In this document: positions 38,885-51,900 of the stretch, piece by piece | Layout of the letters: each line of letters begins with the position of its first letter | How positions within the stretch are numbered: position 1 is the first letter of the stretch | NCBI GenBank assembly: GCA_020284085.1 | Contig: JACEVL010005024.1 | Coordinates: 744,001-808,000, forward strand | Reading direction: 5' to 3' | Length of the DNA: 64,000 bases | Origin: Aporrectodea caliginosa | Taxonomy: Eukaryota > Annelida > Clitellata > Crassiclitellata > Lumbricidae | Made by a program: the position numbers and the translations under genes | The notes under the pieces: generated by a model | Databases searched by the model: none | What the model was told of the DNA's origin: nothing | Seen by the model: the letters and a program-made list of their open reading frames with translations, nothing else

Positions 38885-39105
38885 GCACTTGTTATAGCGC
38901 CCCTTCAAGATTTCTACTCAGAGGCGCTCCCGACTACAGCGCGGACACTGAATCGGAGTTTAACGCTGAAGCGCATGAGCAATTGCGAGTGAAGGACTTG
39001 CCCAGGGTCCCTACGCGGCGGCTTGAGGTGGATTCGAATTTCGAACCCGCAACCATCCGGCTGCAAGGCACCTAACATACCCCTACACCCCCGCGCCCCA
39101 CAAGT
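38885..39105 (-). mobile_element. tRNA-derived SINE with LINE-type 3' end
   Basis: The reverse strand starts TGGGGCGCGGGGGTGTAGGG, has a GGTTCGAAATTCGAATCC B-box region (with a small duplication) and ends GAGCGCCTCTGAGTAG...GGGGCGCTATAACAAGTG, the same 3' end as the LINE at 40320-40560. Confidence 0.7.
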
Positions 39106-39862
39106 GAGAGTTGTCTTTGGGTGGGAGAGTGTGGTTGTGCTTTAGGTCTTAATTGATGAGTGGAGAAGTTGGATTGATGAAAATAATTCTTGCTTATATA
39201 GAAGTTGGCCAGAATATTTAACTCTCAGTTCATTGCCGCGCTGTGCATGCATAGGCCTACCACTTAACTCTATTAATAAGCCTCCGCACAATGCGCCGTG
39301 TTGTTAATTAGGCCCTATATACTCTCCTATATAGCACCGTGCCAGCATGCCTACATATGGAGTCCAAGCATAATTATAGGACCCATATTCTTATATGGCG
39401 CCCGTATAGAGCCCATATGGGCCCTATAGGCTATTATGGCCATGCAAATGCAGACGGGGTATTTATAATTTGCTTTTCAACCAAGCAGAAAGCAAAACGT
39501 TGATTTGTTTTTCGTGGCTCTGTTTTTTTAGAAATCTAAAAACTAAAACTTAATTAACTTCTTGCAGGCTCCATGGTGTTAGGCTACTGTTACAGGCCTA
39601 TGCTACGATAAAATATAATATTAGACCTTTATTTAGCACTACTGAACACGACAGTGCTAAATAAGTTAGGCCTATCCACAGCAGTTAGCCTTCCAAATTC
39701 GAAAGGATGATCAAGGCCTGCCTGAGTAGCTCCTTTATGAACGACTTCTGAACATATTAAATAGCCTGACTTCACAACCTGCCTTACAACAACCACGGCT
39801 GGGTTTATCTATATTGTTGTCTACATAAAACAGTTGCCGTATAGGCCTACATAGTGTCGTCG

Positions 39863-39912
39863 TTACAAAGAGGTGGTTATTAGAATCGCCATTGCTGGTA
39901 TCACGAGGTGAC
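39863..39912 (-). CDS. Ig-protein candidate last exon (hydrophobic C-terminus)
   Basis: 50 nt after acceptor CCATTTCAG, encoding [15 protein letters not shown] and a TAA stop. The phase joins the preceding exon exactly, and a hydrophobic end without a cytoplasmic tail suggests a GPI-attachment signal. It is short and partly chosen by phase, so another last exon, or extra exons before it, are possible. Confidence 0.4.
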
Positions 39913-42900
39913 CTGAAATGGAAAGACGAAGACTGGCGTTGTTTCTCGGCGGATTCTGTGACCTGCTTCTGCCGTTCATCTTCACTAGCATTGTGACATT
40001 CAACAGCGCTGGTCGTATCGGCTCCTCAACAATCGCTACAAGATAATCAACACACAAAAAGCATCCATTCTGCTCTTAATAGTGACCGACGACGACCTAG
40101 CTGTAGATAAAATGTAGACCCCTCAAATTGTGTCGAATATCGCTTCATTCGACACAATTTGGCGTAGGCCTAAATAACCGCCCGTGAAAACATATAATGG
40201 CAATATAAAGCTCGTCACGAATAGCGTTGTAGGCCTAATTTCAGTTGGTCCCTGAATAAGCGATTCGACCCTTTGCACCTGCAAATAGGTGCCTATGAGT
40301 GCGCTTAGTTGTAGGCTATTTATCAATCAATCAATCAATCAATGAAACTTGATATAGCGCCCCTTCAAGATATCTACTCAGCGGCGCTCCCGGCCCAACC
40401 ACGGCTGAAAAGAATAGTTTTCAGAGAGGTGTAAAATGCAGGTGAAGAGTTCCTAGGTAGGAGACGGAGCTCTAGAGGAAGCCCATTCCAGATACTCGGT
40501 CCCACAACCGAGAAGGCCCGATGTTGCATTGTAGAAGTGCGTGCAAATGGGACACTCATTTATGTAGGCCTATATATAACTGACCAATTGGCAATTACTG
40601 ATCAAGACAGGTGGTCCACCGGAAGTGTGGGTCAGGCTGGAACGAAATAAGATTAATCGAGTAGTTCATGTTTAGCTCTTGTCAGAGTCAGAAAGGGTCA
40701 GACTCAGCTCAGCGGACAGAGAGGAAAGGACTGAGATTTCTTATCGTGCGTATTGGCCTACATAATGTAGGCCTAAATAGTTGGCTGTCGTAAGATTTGC
40801 GATTTTTCGTCAATGTACGTACTCGAATGTTGTTTGGTTGTAGTCCTCTGGAAACCGGACTCTGACCTCCCTCGGACTACTCTTTTGGACAACCCTTCTG
40901 ACTAGACGCAACGCTCGTGAATAAGCTGCAGTGCCTGCGCTTGGCTTTCGAGTGGCGCTTTAGAAGTTTGGAGATTACGATTACGATTACGATTGTAATA
41001 AAAACTCGGAAAATCTTCACAAAGCTCATATTCTACATTCATTGACGCCGATAGGCCCACAGGTTGTGATCACTTCGCGAAATGCTTGGCAGTTTCTACA
41101 TAGGCCAATCGGTGCATGCATATGGTGCCTATGTCAGAAGTCACCATTTTAGTCATAAATATTAACTGATGAATAATTATGATGGATAAGCGCTATTACT
41201 CTGACGGCGTTATGCAGGGTCACGTGGTAAGGGCCGTATTAGGCTAGAGTTGGACTTGGTTCACTTTCAAACTTGGGCGACCATTCTAAGACGTAGTTTC
41301 GTAATCGCAATCTCGAGTTTTTCCTTAGCGCCCAAATAAGCGAAGATGCGGGAACCAGTGGCGGCGCCAGAGGGGGCTAGGGGGTGCTTAGCCCCCCTAA
41401 CTGCGGTTCAGCCCCCTAAAAGGAAAGGTTTTAAGCAAAAAAAGGTTATTGGATTAGAATTTCCAATGGGAATAACCAGTGTTTAGTTTAATCTAGAGAC
41501 GTCTTGTGGAAAGTGTGAAAGTTTGGGATAATGGGATTATTTTCCCCCAGGATTTATGAATTTACGATATGATTTATTATTTATTGTCGTGGAAAACTCT
41601 TGTTACTAACATCTTTGGTACTGCTGCCAGTTCTGTGTTTCATTACTAATTTTAACTAATTCTACAGGTTTTACTTTAAAAAGCGTGTCAACTTTCCTGG
41701 CAAACTAGAAATCCTGGCGCCGCCAGTTACTGGCGGGAACCAGCTTATTGGCAGGCGCTCAATCAAACAAAATCGATAGGCAGATAACGACCGAAAAGTC
41801 TCTGAGTAGGTCTCTTTAGGAGGCGCTATATAAATTCTCGAAATGAATGAATAAATGATCGAAACGATTCAAAGTCAAGATCCAAACACAGACTATGGTG
41901 GACGGTGTTTAGTTATTGTAATTTTCTGATGGGAGTTTATTCCAGGGAGGCGGAACATATATAGGCCTATAGGGTTATGAAGCGATATCCAAATTTTGGT
42001 TTCAATGTGATGGAAGGGAAGACAATTAAGTGTTTAGGCTGAAGAGGAGAGGGTGCAGCGGCGCTTGTTTGATTGGATTTCTGTGGATAACTAGCGCAGA
42101 TACAGGATTGCTGGGAGGATCGATTGCAGTGTGCTGTAGGTAAACGACAGTAGGCCTACTTTTGCGTTTCAAGTAGGCCTAAGCGAAGTGATTTGTGAGT
42201 GTTGTGGGGTTAGCTGTAGTGAAATATGACTATGACACAGAATCACCCAAATTAAATAGCATTTGGCTAAGCTATTGCCATTTTCTCTTGATTTTTATCT
42301 TTTGACCTTGAAATGATCTTGGATTATGTTAGCCTTGTAGTAGCCTACTATGTCTTCTCTAATGTAGCGCTTATCGGCCCCAGTAAACTGATAAGAGAAT
42401 CACCAAGATAGAACAATATTTGGTTATGGCCATTTCCTCAGATTTTCCTCTTAAATTGACCTTTTTCACCCTAAAATGACATTGGGTCGTAGTTGGCTGC
42501 CTCTCAGGCCAGCTTATAAGGCGCTGATCTTTTCTTCCAAAGTGTGAAACAGATCATCATTGAAAGATTTGCTCTTTCGAAAGTCGATTTCCATTCAAAA
42601 TAAACATTAGGCCTAACTTCCAGCCATAATTGCCCAAATGCTCACCTTCAATTTAGGCTAGTAGCCTAGGCCTATATAACGTTCATGTTATAAGCAATTA
42701 AAGCTTTGATTGTTAATTTAGTGCGAAATACAAGTCGAATAACCTGCTTCTAATTGAATATAGAAGTAGCTTTTTCCGGCTTCATTCGTTGCTGACAGAA
42801 TATAGAGTCCGAACTTCGTCCAGTTGATCGTGTCAATCGTCAGAGTTGCCTTGACAACCGTCTCGCCTTCGTTTACCTAAAACCGCGTACGTCAACTAGA

Positions 42901-45900
42901 AATGCTACGGCAACCGATAACGAATAGGCCTATAGGCCTACTTCCTAAAAAACACATTCAGACCAGATGCACTTAATTAGGCCTACACAAGGAAGTCTTC
43001 GTCTGACGGTCTCTATAGCCTACTTTCTGCACCAAAAGTGGTCAGAAACCTCAATCAATCACCAACAACATCTAATTATAATAATCCGACAAAATGCTGC
43101 TGCAGATATGCCACAGAGTTCGGTGAGTGTGGAGTGCATGAGCAGAACCCGTCTGCCCAACAGCAATAGGGACTACATTCAGTGCCATTATTTCACATTT
43201 CAATGGCCGTGCACCAGCTCCAAAAGTATCAATTGAATGGCTCTCTGATCCCGCCCCGTAATTAACGAACTATTAAAGGAATTATTTAAGCTGACGGCTT
43301 AATGGCCTACTTGCATACACAAAGTTTTATCGACTTAATTGGTGAAGCAGTTTGGCCCATGGCCATATCCCATGTGGAGCGTAGACGGAGGCATTCTTCG
43401 ATCATGATGATTCTTGAGCCGTTAATGGCCGCCTGAGGGCAGTATAGGCTCTACGTTGCAGAAATTGTCGTTTACTTCGCAACCTACGTCAATATCAAAT
43501 GACACAGCATGCTTGGTGACAGAGACAAGTCGTTTGCTTGCGGAACTTGTCGCGGGTCGTTACACGGAGTCCGATCAGCACAGGCTCGAACCTGAAATCA
43601 TTAGACTATTAGGGAGTAGGGAGTCTAGGGACAAAGGGCGCTACCGATTATGCCATCGCAACACTGTCTAGTATGTTTAACCTGAAGGTTTAATGGTCAG
43701 CTGTCAATGCACGGGTAGAATTACTTTGTGTAGGCCTACAAGGCTCTGTACATCATGTAAGCCTACCATTGAGGCTCACAACCACATTTCGTCCTGTGAA
43801 CTAGAAGCGAAAGAATATATTGCAAACTCCAGTCAGATGGAAGCCCCAAGAGGCCAAGACCCGTCACCTGAAATCACGACATCGAGGCGACGCCGCCATA
43901 ATTTGGCTTTGTTTCGGCTATAATATTATTAATATATAGGCATAAGTGAAAAGTCAGAGCTTACGACTTCTGTGGCTGCGGCGCTGAATCCGTTTTCGGT
44001 TTCTCCAGTGGTCAGACTGGTTGCGTTTAGATCTCCCATTTCCCACCAGATGTCGTCAAACCTAACGACTGGATTGGCGCGGATGATGCAGTCGATCTTG
44101 TAGTTGTTCGTGTCGAGGTAAGCGGATCTCGACTCTGGACAGACGAACTTCGGTGGATCTGGAGAAATTTTCAGCGAATCAAGATATAGCCTATATCGAA
44201 TAACTGCTGCTGCAGTGGCAACCTCTTTTAACAGCCAAAACAATGTGGCCAACAAGGGACCTTAAGTTACTAATAAGAACATCAGTTATTATTATTATTA
44301 TTTCTATTATTTTGTACCGAGGTAGATAATTTTATGATCCTTCAGGTGATACAAAATTGTCCGGAGACAGAAAAGAAATGGGCATCTGGAACGGTTAGGC
44401 CGCTATACGTCTCCTCCAGTTCAGGCATAACTAAGGTACCACGGAACGCAACAGCATTGAAGCTCTGGATGATTACTGAGAGCCGCTGAAACAGATAGCT
44501 ATAGCTTTTCGAGTGTCACCTGATAGGCCTATACGAGTCACGTTGTGTCTCAGATCAGCTATGAAAGTGAGGCCGCTGTTGTTTGTGGGCCCCAAAGTTT
44601 TAAAGGCCATGTGAATGAATTTGTACAAATCGAGTAATGTGTTGTATTTTGTGTTCTTTCGTGCTGCTGCTATATCAGCCGCCGCGCCTGCCGTTACAGC
44701 CGTTGCTGGTATATGAAGGGTATCCTGTCACAACCGCGCGGCTAATTACCGCGCACACACAACCGCGCGGCTAATTACCGCGCACACACAACCGCGCGGC
44801 TAATTACCGCGCACACACAACCGCGCGGCTAATTACCGCGTGCTATTCATTATATCGCCGATCAAAACCGCGCTTCAAGTGTTCAATAACAGTAAAATTT
44901 AAAATAATGGAATCGATATAAATAACAAAATGGAACCGATATTTTTTCCAGGTTAATTCTTTTACTTAAACATTTCGAATGAAAACTAGACTTCAATAAA
45001 TGTTCCACTACGAACAATGACAAAGTTTTAAATGTTCTAAATGAAAATAGACTTGTAGGTCTACAGGTTCTATAAAATGTTCTACTAGGAAAAATGACAA
45101 AGCTTCAACATGTTCTACGAAGGAACAACTAGACTTGGAGATTTAAGTTATGTGCCATTTCGGACAGCTTTAAACTATAATTTCATAAGAATTGTCTTTA
45201 CCTACGAAAATGTTTTACGATAAAGAACTCCACTAGAAGCGCGGTTATGATCGGCGACTTAATGAATAACACGCGGTAATTAGCCGCGCGGTTGTGAGCG
45301 CGCAGTAATTAGCCGCGCGGTTGTGGGCGCGCGGTTGTGGGCGCGCGGTTGTGATATTAAACCAGTTAAAGCACAATGCATGCTAACAGATTTCCAGTGA
45401 AAATATTCCTTGAAGCTATCTGTTTCAGCGGCCAGTGACGTTACACAATCAGTATTATAACCTGTCAATATTTAGAGGGCATAGGCCTACTGCTGTAGGG
45501 CAGGGATGCAAAAACCCAAACTTTTCAAAATGAATAGTTGTTTTTTTGGTTTTTTTTTGTTTTTTTTTGTTTTTTGATTTTTGTTCTCGAGAATTTCCTA
45601 TTTCGGATCATAAAACTCATAAAAATGGTATAATGCCGTTCAAATTAATCAGATGCATATATAAATGAGATTAACTAGAACAGTACCGTAGAATGTCATA
45701 AAATGAAGTTAACAAAGACCATACAACATTTGCCAAGAGAGTTGAAGAGACGCCATTTTTGGCATTTATAATTTCTAAATTTGTAAAAAAACAAAAAACC
45801 AAAATTTGAGATTTTTTTTTTTTTTTTGTTAAAACCCCAAAAAACAAAAAACAAAAAAACAAGCCTTTAGCAGCCCTGCTATAGGGTAAGAATTATAAGT

Positions 45901-48900
45901 ATTGTGACCGTCAGAAGATTAGGATCATCACTGAAAGACCAACAAAAGTTAAAAATAGGCCTAAGGCAAAAATGAATCAGACAATTTCAAACAAGTAGGC
46001 TACTCACATACGAAATGTTGCAGGAAGCAGTGCTTCCGAGTTACCAGATGAGTAAAAGGGAAGAGCGCTATAGGCTATAAAATGGTTTATTAATTACAGT
46101 ACCGGTACAGAAAACCTTTTATTTATTCAATCGAATCTGCAAACGCGAGCGTGAACTCTTACATCTGACGTTGATGCGACCAATGACACTTCGCGTCAGT
46201 TTCGGATGACCTGGAATCATAGCGACGCACTTGAGGTGTTTCTTGTGATGCTGAAGGTCAGCCTGGAAGTTATCGCTGAACATTTCGATGTCCTTGACAA
46301 CGACGTCAAGGATCTTATGCACAGTGTCCGTCCGCTGGTCGCTGACCTTCACCGTGAACTCGTTAGTGATGTTATCGTTGCCCCTGAAGAGGTGTAGCAC
46401 GGGCATCGGGTTTCCGCCTTGACTGAGACATCGCACTGAGGTCGTCCTTTGCTCTTCGAACTCGTAGGCGATGGCTGCTGCTGCTTCCTTTGAGTCATTG
46501 TCTTCGTCCGGCTGATCAGTGGCGTTCGGATGAGCCTCGCCAACGACAAGCGTCAGGTTGTCGACAGCAACTATTGCAACAGAAAGCGTCAGTCGATTGC
46601 TCTGTTGGAGTTGCTATGTTTTTTATTGTTGCTTTGTTATTGCTGAGTCCTGAGTAGGTCTCTTGAATAGGCGCTATGTAAATTCTCAGAATTGTCAGAA
46701 TGAACTATTTTCGACTTTTACCAAAGTATAGAGTTGTATACACCATATATGGTTCAAAAAGGTTCTGCCATGAAAAACCACACCCGGAATGACTATAATA
46801 TCTAGGCTAATGCACGTCAAAGTTTAACAGGCCAAAAATGTTGCAGAAAGACAAATTATTGATTCAAACCAGGAGGAATTGCCATTGTTTCATATCCAAC
46901 CTCGACGAACAACTTAATGTCACGATGTGTTGCATTACAGCTCAGATCTAAATATTCTTATTTGGCAGATACGGAATAAAACGGCGTGCAGACGAATTGT
47001 AGGCCTACACGTCAAGAAGAGGAGAAAATATCGCAAAGTTATTGCCTGAGATAATGTATGTATGTGGTCTGGAGCGGGCTCCCCCATGCAGGAGATACGC
47101 CTGCTCCCTGGGACTCTAACTGAAGCTTTTTTGACTAAACTCAAAACTACTTATTGGCCGTGCTGGAATCTGGGCGCCTCTGAGTAGTCCTCTTGAAGAC
47201 ACTTCGCGTAAGGTAGAATGGGGGAAGATGGACACGTTAAGCAATGTTTCACCTATAATAAAGCTAATTATCAGCATAAGAACAATTTTTTTTAGCTACT
47301 CACAGAAACATATCTCTTAATTATTATTTAACATCAAAATAACCCAGAAAATTATTGATTTTTTCTGTGTTACAGTTTAAAGTTGAACCGGTGTGATGTC
47401 CATCTTCCCCAGACAACTGAGGTAAGATGGACACTAACTTGGGGAAAGTAGACAGTAGAGTCCACTGTAATACTAGCCTAGCAGATCATGCTTGCTTAAT
47501 AGTTTTCGCATTGCTCATATACTGTTCGATAGTTTATAATCATTGATAGTTCAACAGTCGTTAATAGTTTTTACAGTCTTCACATGTAAATTGATCTTGC
47601 AGTGATTTGGGTAGGGTGGGGGAAGATGGACACCGGGGTAAGTAATTTCAGTTCCAAGTAATATTTGTCTTAATTGTGCAACTGAAATTTAGTTTGGACA
47701 CTAACCCTTATGTAAGGGGAAGATGGACACCAAGCCTACCCGACCAACTTCACAGTCATCAACACAGTATCAAATGAGATGGTGCCTTTCAAAAATAGTT
47801 CAACACACAGTTGGACTAATGCACTTTCAGAAAACATATCGTTTACTTACCCTACAGATCGAATTTCGGGGCTGTATCCTTACGATTTTTAAGAAGAAAA
47901 TTATCGCAGTTTAAGGAAAAACACGCTTATACACCATGTCTGTCAATACTCAGTCGAACACGTCACTTCCCTTACGCTGTATGTATTACGCTGTATGTAT
48001 TATACTTGCACCATTCTTTTCTGTCCATCATGCACCTACATAGGTGTTCGACGGACACATGGAAAAATTTCTGTGTTAGTTCTTTCTTCGTAGTGTCCAT
48101 CTTACCCCGGTGTCCATCTTCCCCCACCCTACCTTATATAAATTTATGAATGAATGAATTAATATATAATATATTATACATTATGTTATATATTATATAT
48201 AACATATATACATTATATATAATATAATAATATTATTATATTATATTAAATATATCTGCCCATGATACGCTTTAGATAACTTTGAAATGTAGGCAGCCTA
48301 GGCAGGGGCGTCCATCCTATGGGGGGAATGAAGCAGAGATCTTCATAGTAGCCTTTTCAGGGGGAAAGAATTTTTTTCACTACTCATTTTTGAATTTCAG
48401 AAATTAATAGATGTGCTTTTGATTTTCGAAAATGCTTTTCTTTGTTTAATTTAATATTAAAATCATTGTGCTGTTCTCCGACCGAGCTGACGATTAGTCT
48501 TCAATTTCATTATTTTGGCCTATCGTTATATAGTCTTTGGTAGTACGATGACGTCACACTGTGTATGAGACTTGAGTTATAATGCGGTGCTATGAATTTG
48601 CAATTTGATTTTACTAGACAAGTAATCATTGTAATCATGCCCAGCAGTGGCGACATCAGAGGGGGACAGTCCCCCCCAAAGTTTTGACTTAAGCCCTGCT
48701 GTCCCCCAAAATCCGGCCCTCGTAGGTACTCTGTCCCCCCAAAGTTATGTATAGATTTTCGCCTCTGATGCCCAGAGACAATGTTTTACTAAAGTATAAA
48801 TGTTGCGAGCCGTTGTGCGACATGCTTATCCGTAGTGACAAATGGCGCATACATTGTACTACACACCACAAGTGGAAGACTACAAGGTATGTATAACTTT

Positions 48901-51900
48901 GAACATTGTAAAGTCTGTTACCGCCGACAGAGTAGCAGTGGCGCAACAACCATATAAAGAGGGTGAACAAAGTCCAGAGGCCCCGAAGTCCCAAGGGCCC
49001 AAGTTTTCTAACTAAAGAAATTAATGTCCTTTTTTCAATTTTTTTAGTTCAGACTGCAGAGTCGAGCTATAGCCTGTATATGACGGATGCTTCATGATAC
49101 ATGATTATATCATACACAGGTCCACAGACATATAGGTCACCGGATTATGATGTGTCGGATTATGTGACTCACACTATTGAAGCAAACACTCAGTTGTATA
49201 AAAAAAGATACGTTAACTTGGGTGCGCGCCAATAGACCCAGCCTGTGCTAGGCATGATTCTCTCTTTCACGTTTACAACCACTGCATTCCCCAAACGGTA
49301 GATAACTCATCTCGAGCGCTAAGAAATATGCCTAAAATAATATCTGCCTTGTTCTCACTCTCTGTCTGTCTGTCTGCCTGTCTCTCTGTCTCTGTCGGCT
49401 GTCGCAATGTCTCTGTCGCAATTCAGTGTCCCTCTGCAAGCCATGTGGCCTGTACACACCATAAGCCTACATAACTCCAGTCTCCAGTCTTCATGTTACT
49501 CGACGTTATTATATAAGTAGCCTAGTCCTTCATGTTCACAATACAGTCATTCGTTTACTTTTAAATATAATACCTAAAGACCTAAACGAAAATTATCAAA
49601 ACAGCGAAGACCATGATAGGAATGTACAGTTCTGGCAGTTAGAAAAGAGCAGAGAAAAAGTCAAGAGATGGAGGCTGCTTTTGTCAGTAGGCCTACACCT
49701 ACCATCAATTCTTTAAGATGCAAATCTCAAGTCCAGATTCTTCCTGTAGCTGCGGCTGTTACGGATGTAGCTAGTCTACGCACTCTGCTGCTTTGAAGAA
49801 GCACCTATTGTAATTTTAGTACTTATGTTATAATACTGTCTGGCCCTTCTGGCCGTACGCCTCTGTCTGTGTAATGCATAATGTTGCTTGATTAATGACT
49901 TAAACGTTAAAGAATTCAGCCTTAAAATTATACTTCAAATTTCGATAATAAAGATTTTCTCTTTTGTCGACAGTCGACCAGTCGTCTGGGGCTGTCGTCG
50001 TGGGGGGCATTCTGATAAAAAGAGGGGGAATGCTTCATAGGCGTAAGGGGGATGGACGCCCCTGAATGTAGGACTACTGTATAAGATTACGTGATATATT
50101 TTCTGACCAGATCAGACCGCTTTAAATATACGGTAATGTAAGATTTCAGGTATAGTCAGTTATTCGTGAGGAATGGCTAATTAGGCTTTAAATAGTGTCA
50201 GTGGACCTGGTGCAATAACAAATATTGAAAAGAAATGGACTTGTGAAATTTGATTCTTAAACAGAAATTAAAGAGGCTTTCGGAGAATAGTTATCGAATT
50301 GTTTGAATATAAACACATGCAGCCGCGTTAATCTGCAGAAGATAATAGTATAGGCCTATTATAATAGGCCTATAGGCGGCTAGACCTACTTAGAGTATAA
50401 AGGCAAATAAAGCTGAGTTATAGGTTTAAGATTACACAAAACAACAGCGAATTTTTACAGTTAGGCCTACTTTATGTTCATCTGTCGCTTAGCCAGCATA
50501 TAATTATTGTTTCTTTTACTTTGGCAAATTTAGAAACATGTTCCGATTTATCATCTCAAAATCGTTTAAAGACGGATTAACAAAATCCGAATTGTTGACA
50601 ATATGTTAACAACGCTCTTGTCCAACAGTCCAAGCCAGACACTGTAGATGAGGCAGTTAACTTTCCTATCAAACGCCGATCCGGACTTATGAGTATATAG
50701 GGGCCAAAATAGGCTTGTTAGACCTACCTGGAATTATGAGCGTGTGAACAATCGAAGAAAGGACGTTTTGCTTCTGAAAGAGGCAGCATCTGTAGGTGCC
50801 GTTGTCACCCAGACGTATATCTGTACAGTCATCATTTTATCCTTTTCATCACAGATGAATAATGGCCACATATAACTACAGATATTTAACTATTTTTTAT
50901 TATATGCGCGATAAACTCATAGGACAATTTTTTGGAGTTCATGTATGGCACTCATGAAAATCGAGACAGATCTCCTACTGTTTATGAGGACAATTGGCCT
51001 AGTCGCATGTCCATCTAAATTGATGCAGGCCAAAACAAAAGGAGTTGTAAACACGATAAAAAGAATGCATTTTGAGGTTATACAGAAACACTGTAGGTTA
51101 TCAGCAGTGGTTAAATTCAGACGGATACCGCTGGATCTGAGATCCCATCTGTTACATACTGATCGTAGCTCGTGTCCTAGATTCTCGCAAAGAGGTCCAA
51201 GCCAGTATGTACAGCACAACCAAGTCTTGTCAAAGTTCAGTATTCTTTGTAAAACATCAGACGATCAGCAACAAACATCAACCTGCACTCCAGATTTAGA
51301 CGGAACTGCACTCCCTGTAGAGTGTAGACGACCACCTGTAGACGACACCGACGCGCTGAATATCTGTGGGGCCCCGATACGGCCATCGACCTCTGTGCGT
51401 GATCTCGGCGTGACCTCTGTGCGTGATCTCGGCGTGACCTCTGTGCGTGATCTCGGCGTGACCTCTGTGCGTGATCTCGGCGTCCACGAGGCAGCATGTC
51501 GCGTGGACCGTCTGCTCTTGCTTTCGCCAGCTCCGTCTCAGCGGGAGCTGCATCAAGTCCTTACCTTTTCAGGCTGCGAGAGAGGCCGTCGCCGCCTTCG
51601 TCGCTTCCAAAGTGAACCGCTGTAACAGCCTGCTGGCCGGCGCGCCTGCATGTCTCTTGGACGGACTCCAGTCGGTTCTCAATGCCGCGGCGAGGCTTAT
51701 CTGCAATAGGAGGAAGTACGACCACATCACGCCGCTCCTCCGCGATGTCCTGCATTGGCTGCCTGTTCCGTTCTGCATCGAATTCAAACTCTGTCTGTTT
51801 GTCTTCAAATCACTTCACGGAGCTGCGCCCGAGTACCTGCGCAATTGCTGCACTTGGACTCATTCCTCCGCATCCGGGCTCCGGCTCCGATCGCTTGCGA

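Noticed and set aside
44728..44845. CRISPR-like array (four 29-bp repeats)
   Set aside because: The repeats are contiguous with no unique spacers and are mirrored at the other end of a palindromic element in a eukaryotic genome.
50945..51240. Protein-coding gene of 226 codons at 50945-51625
   Set aside because: Its first part overlaps nothing recognisable and the rest is LINE reverse transcriptase with a frameshift.
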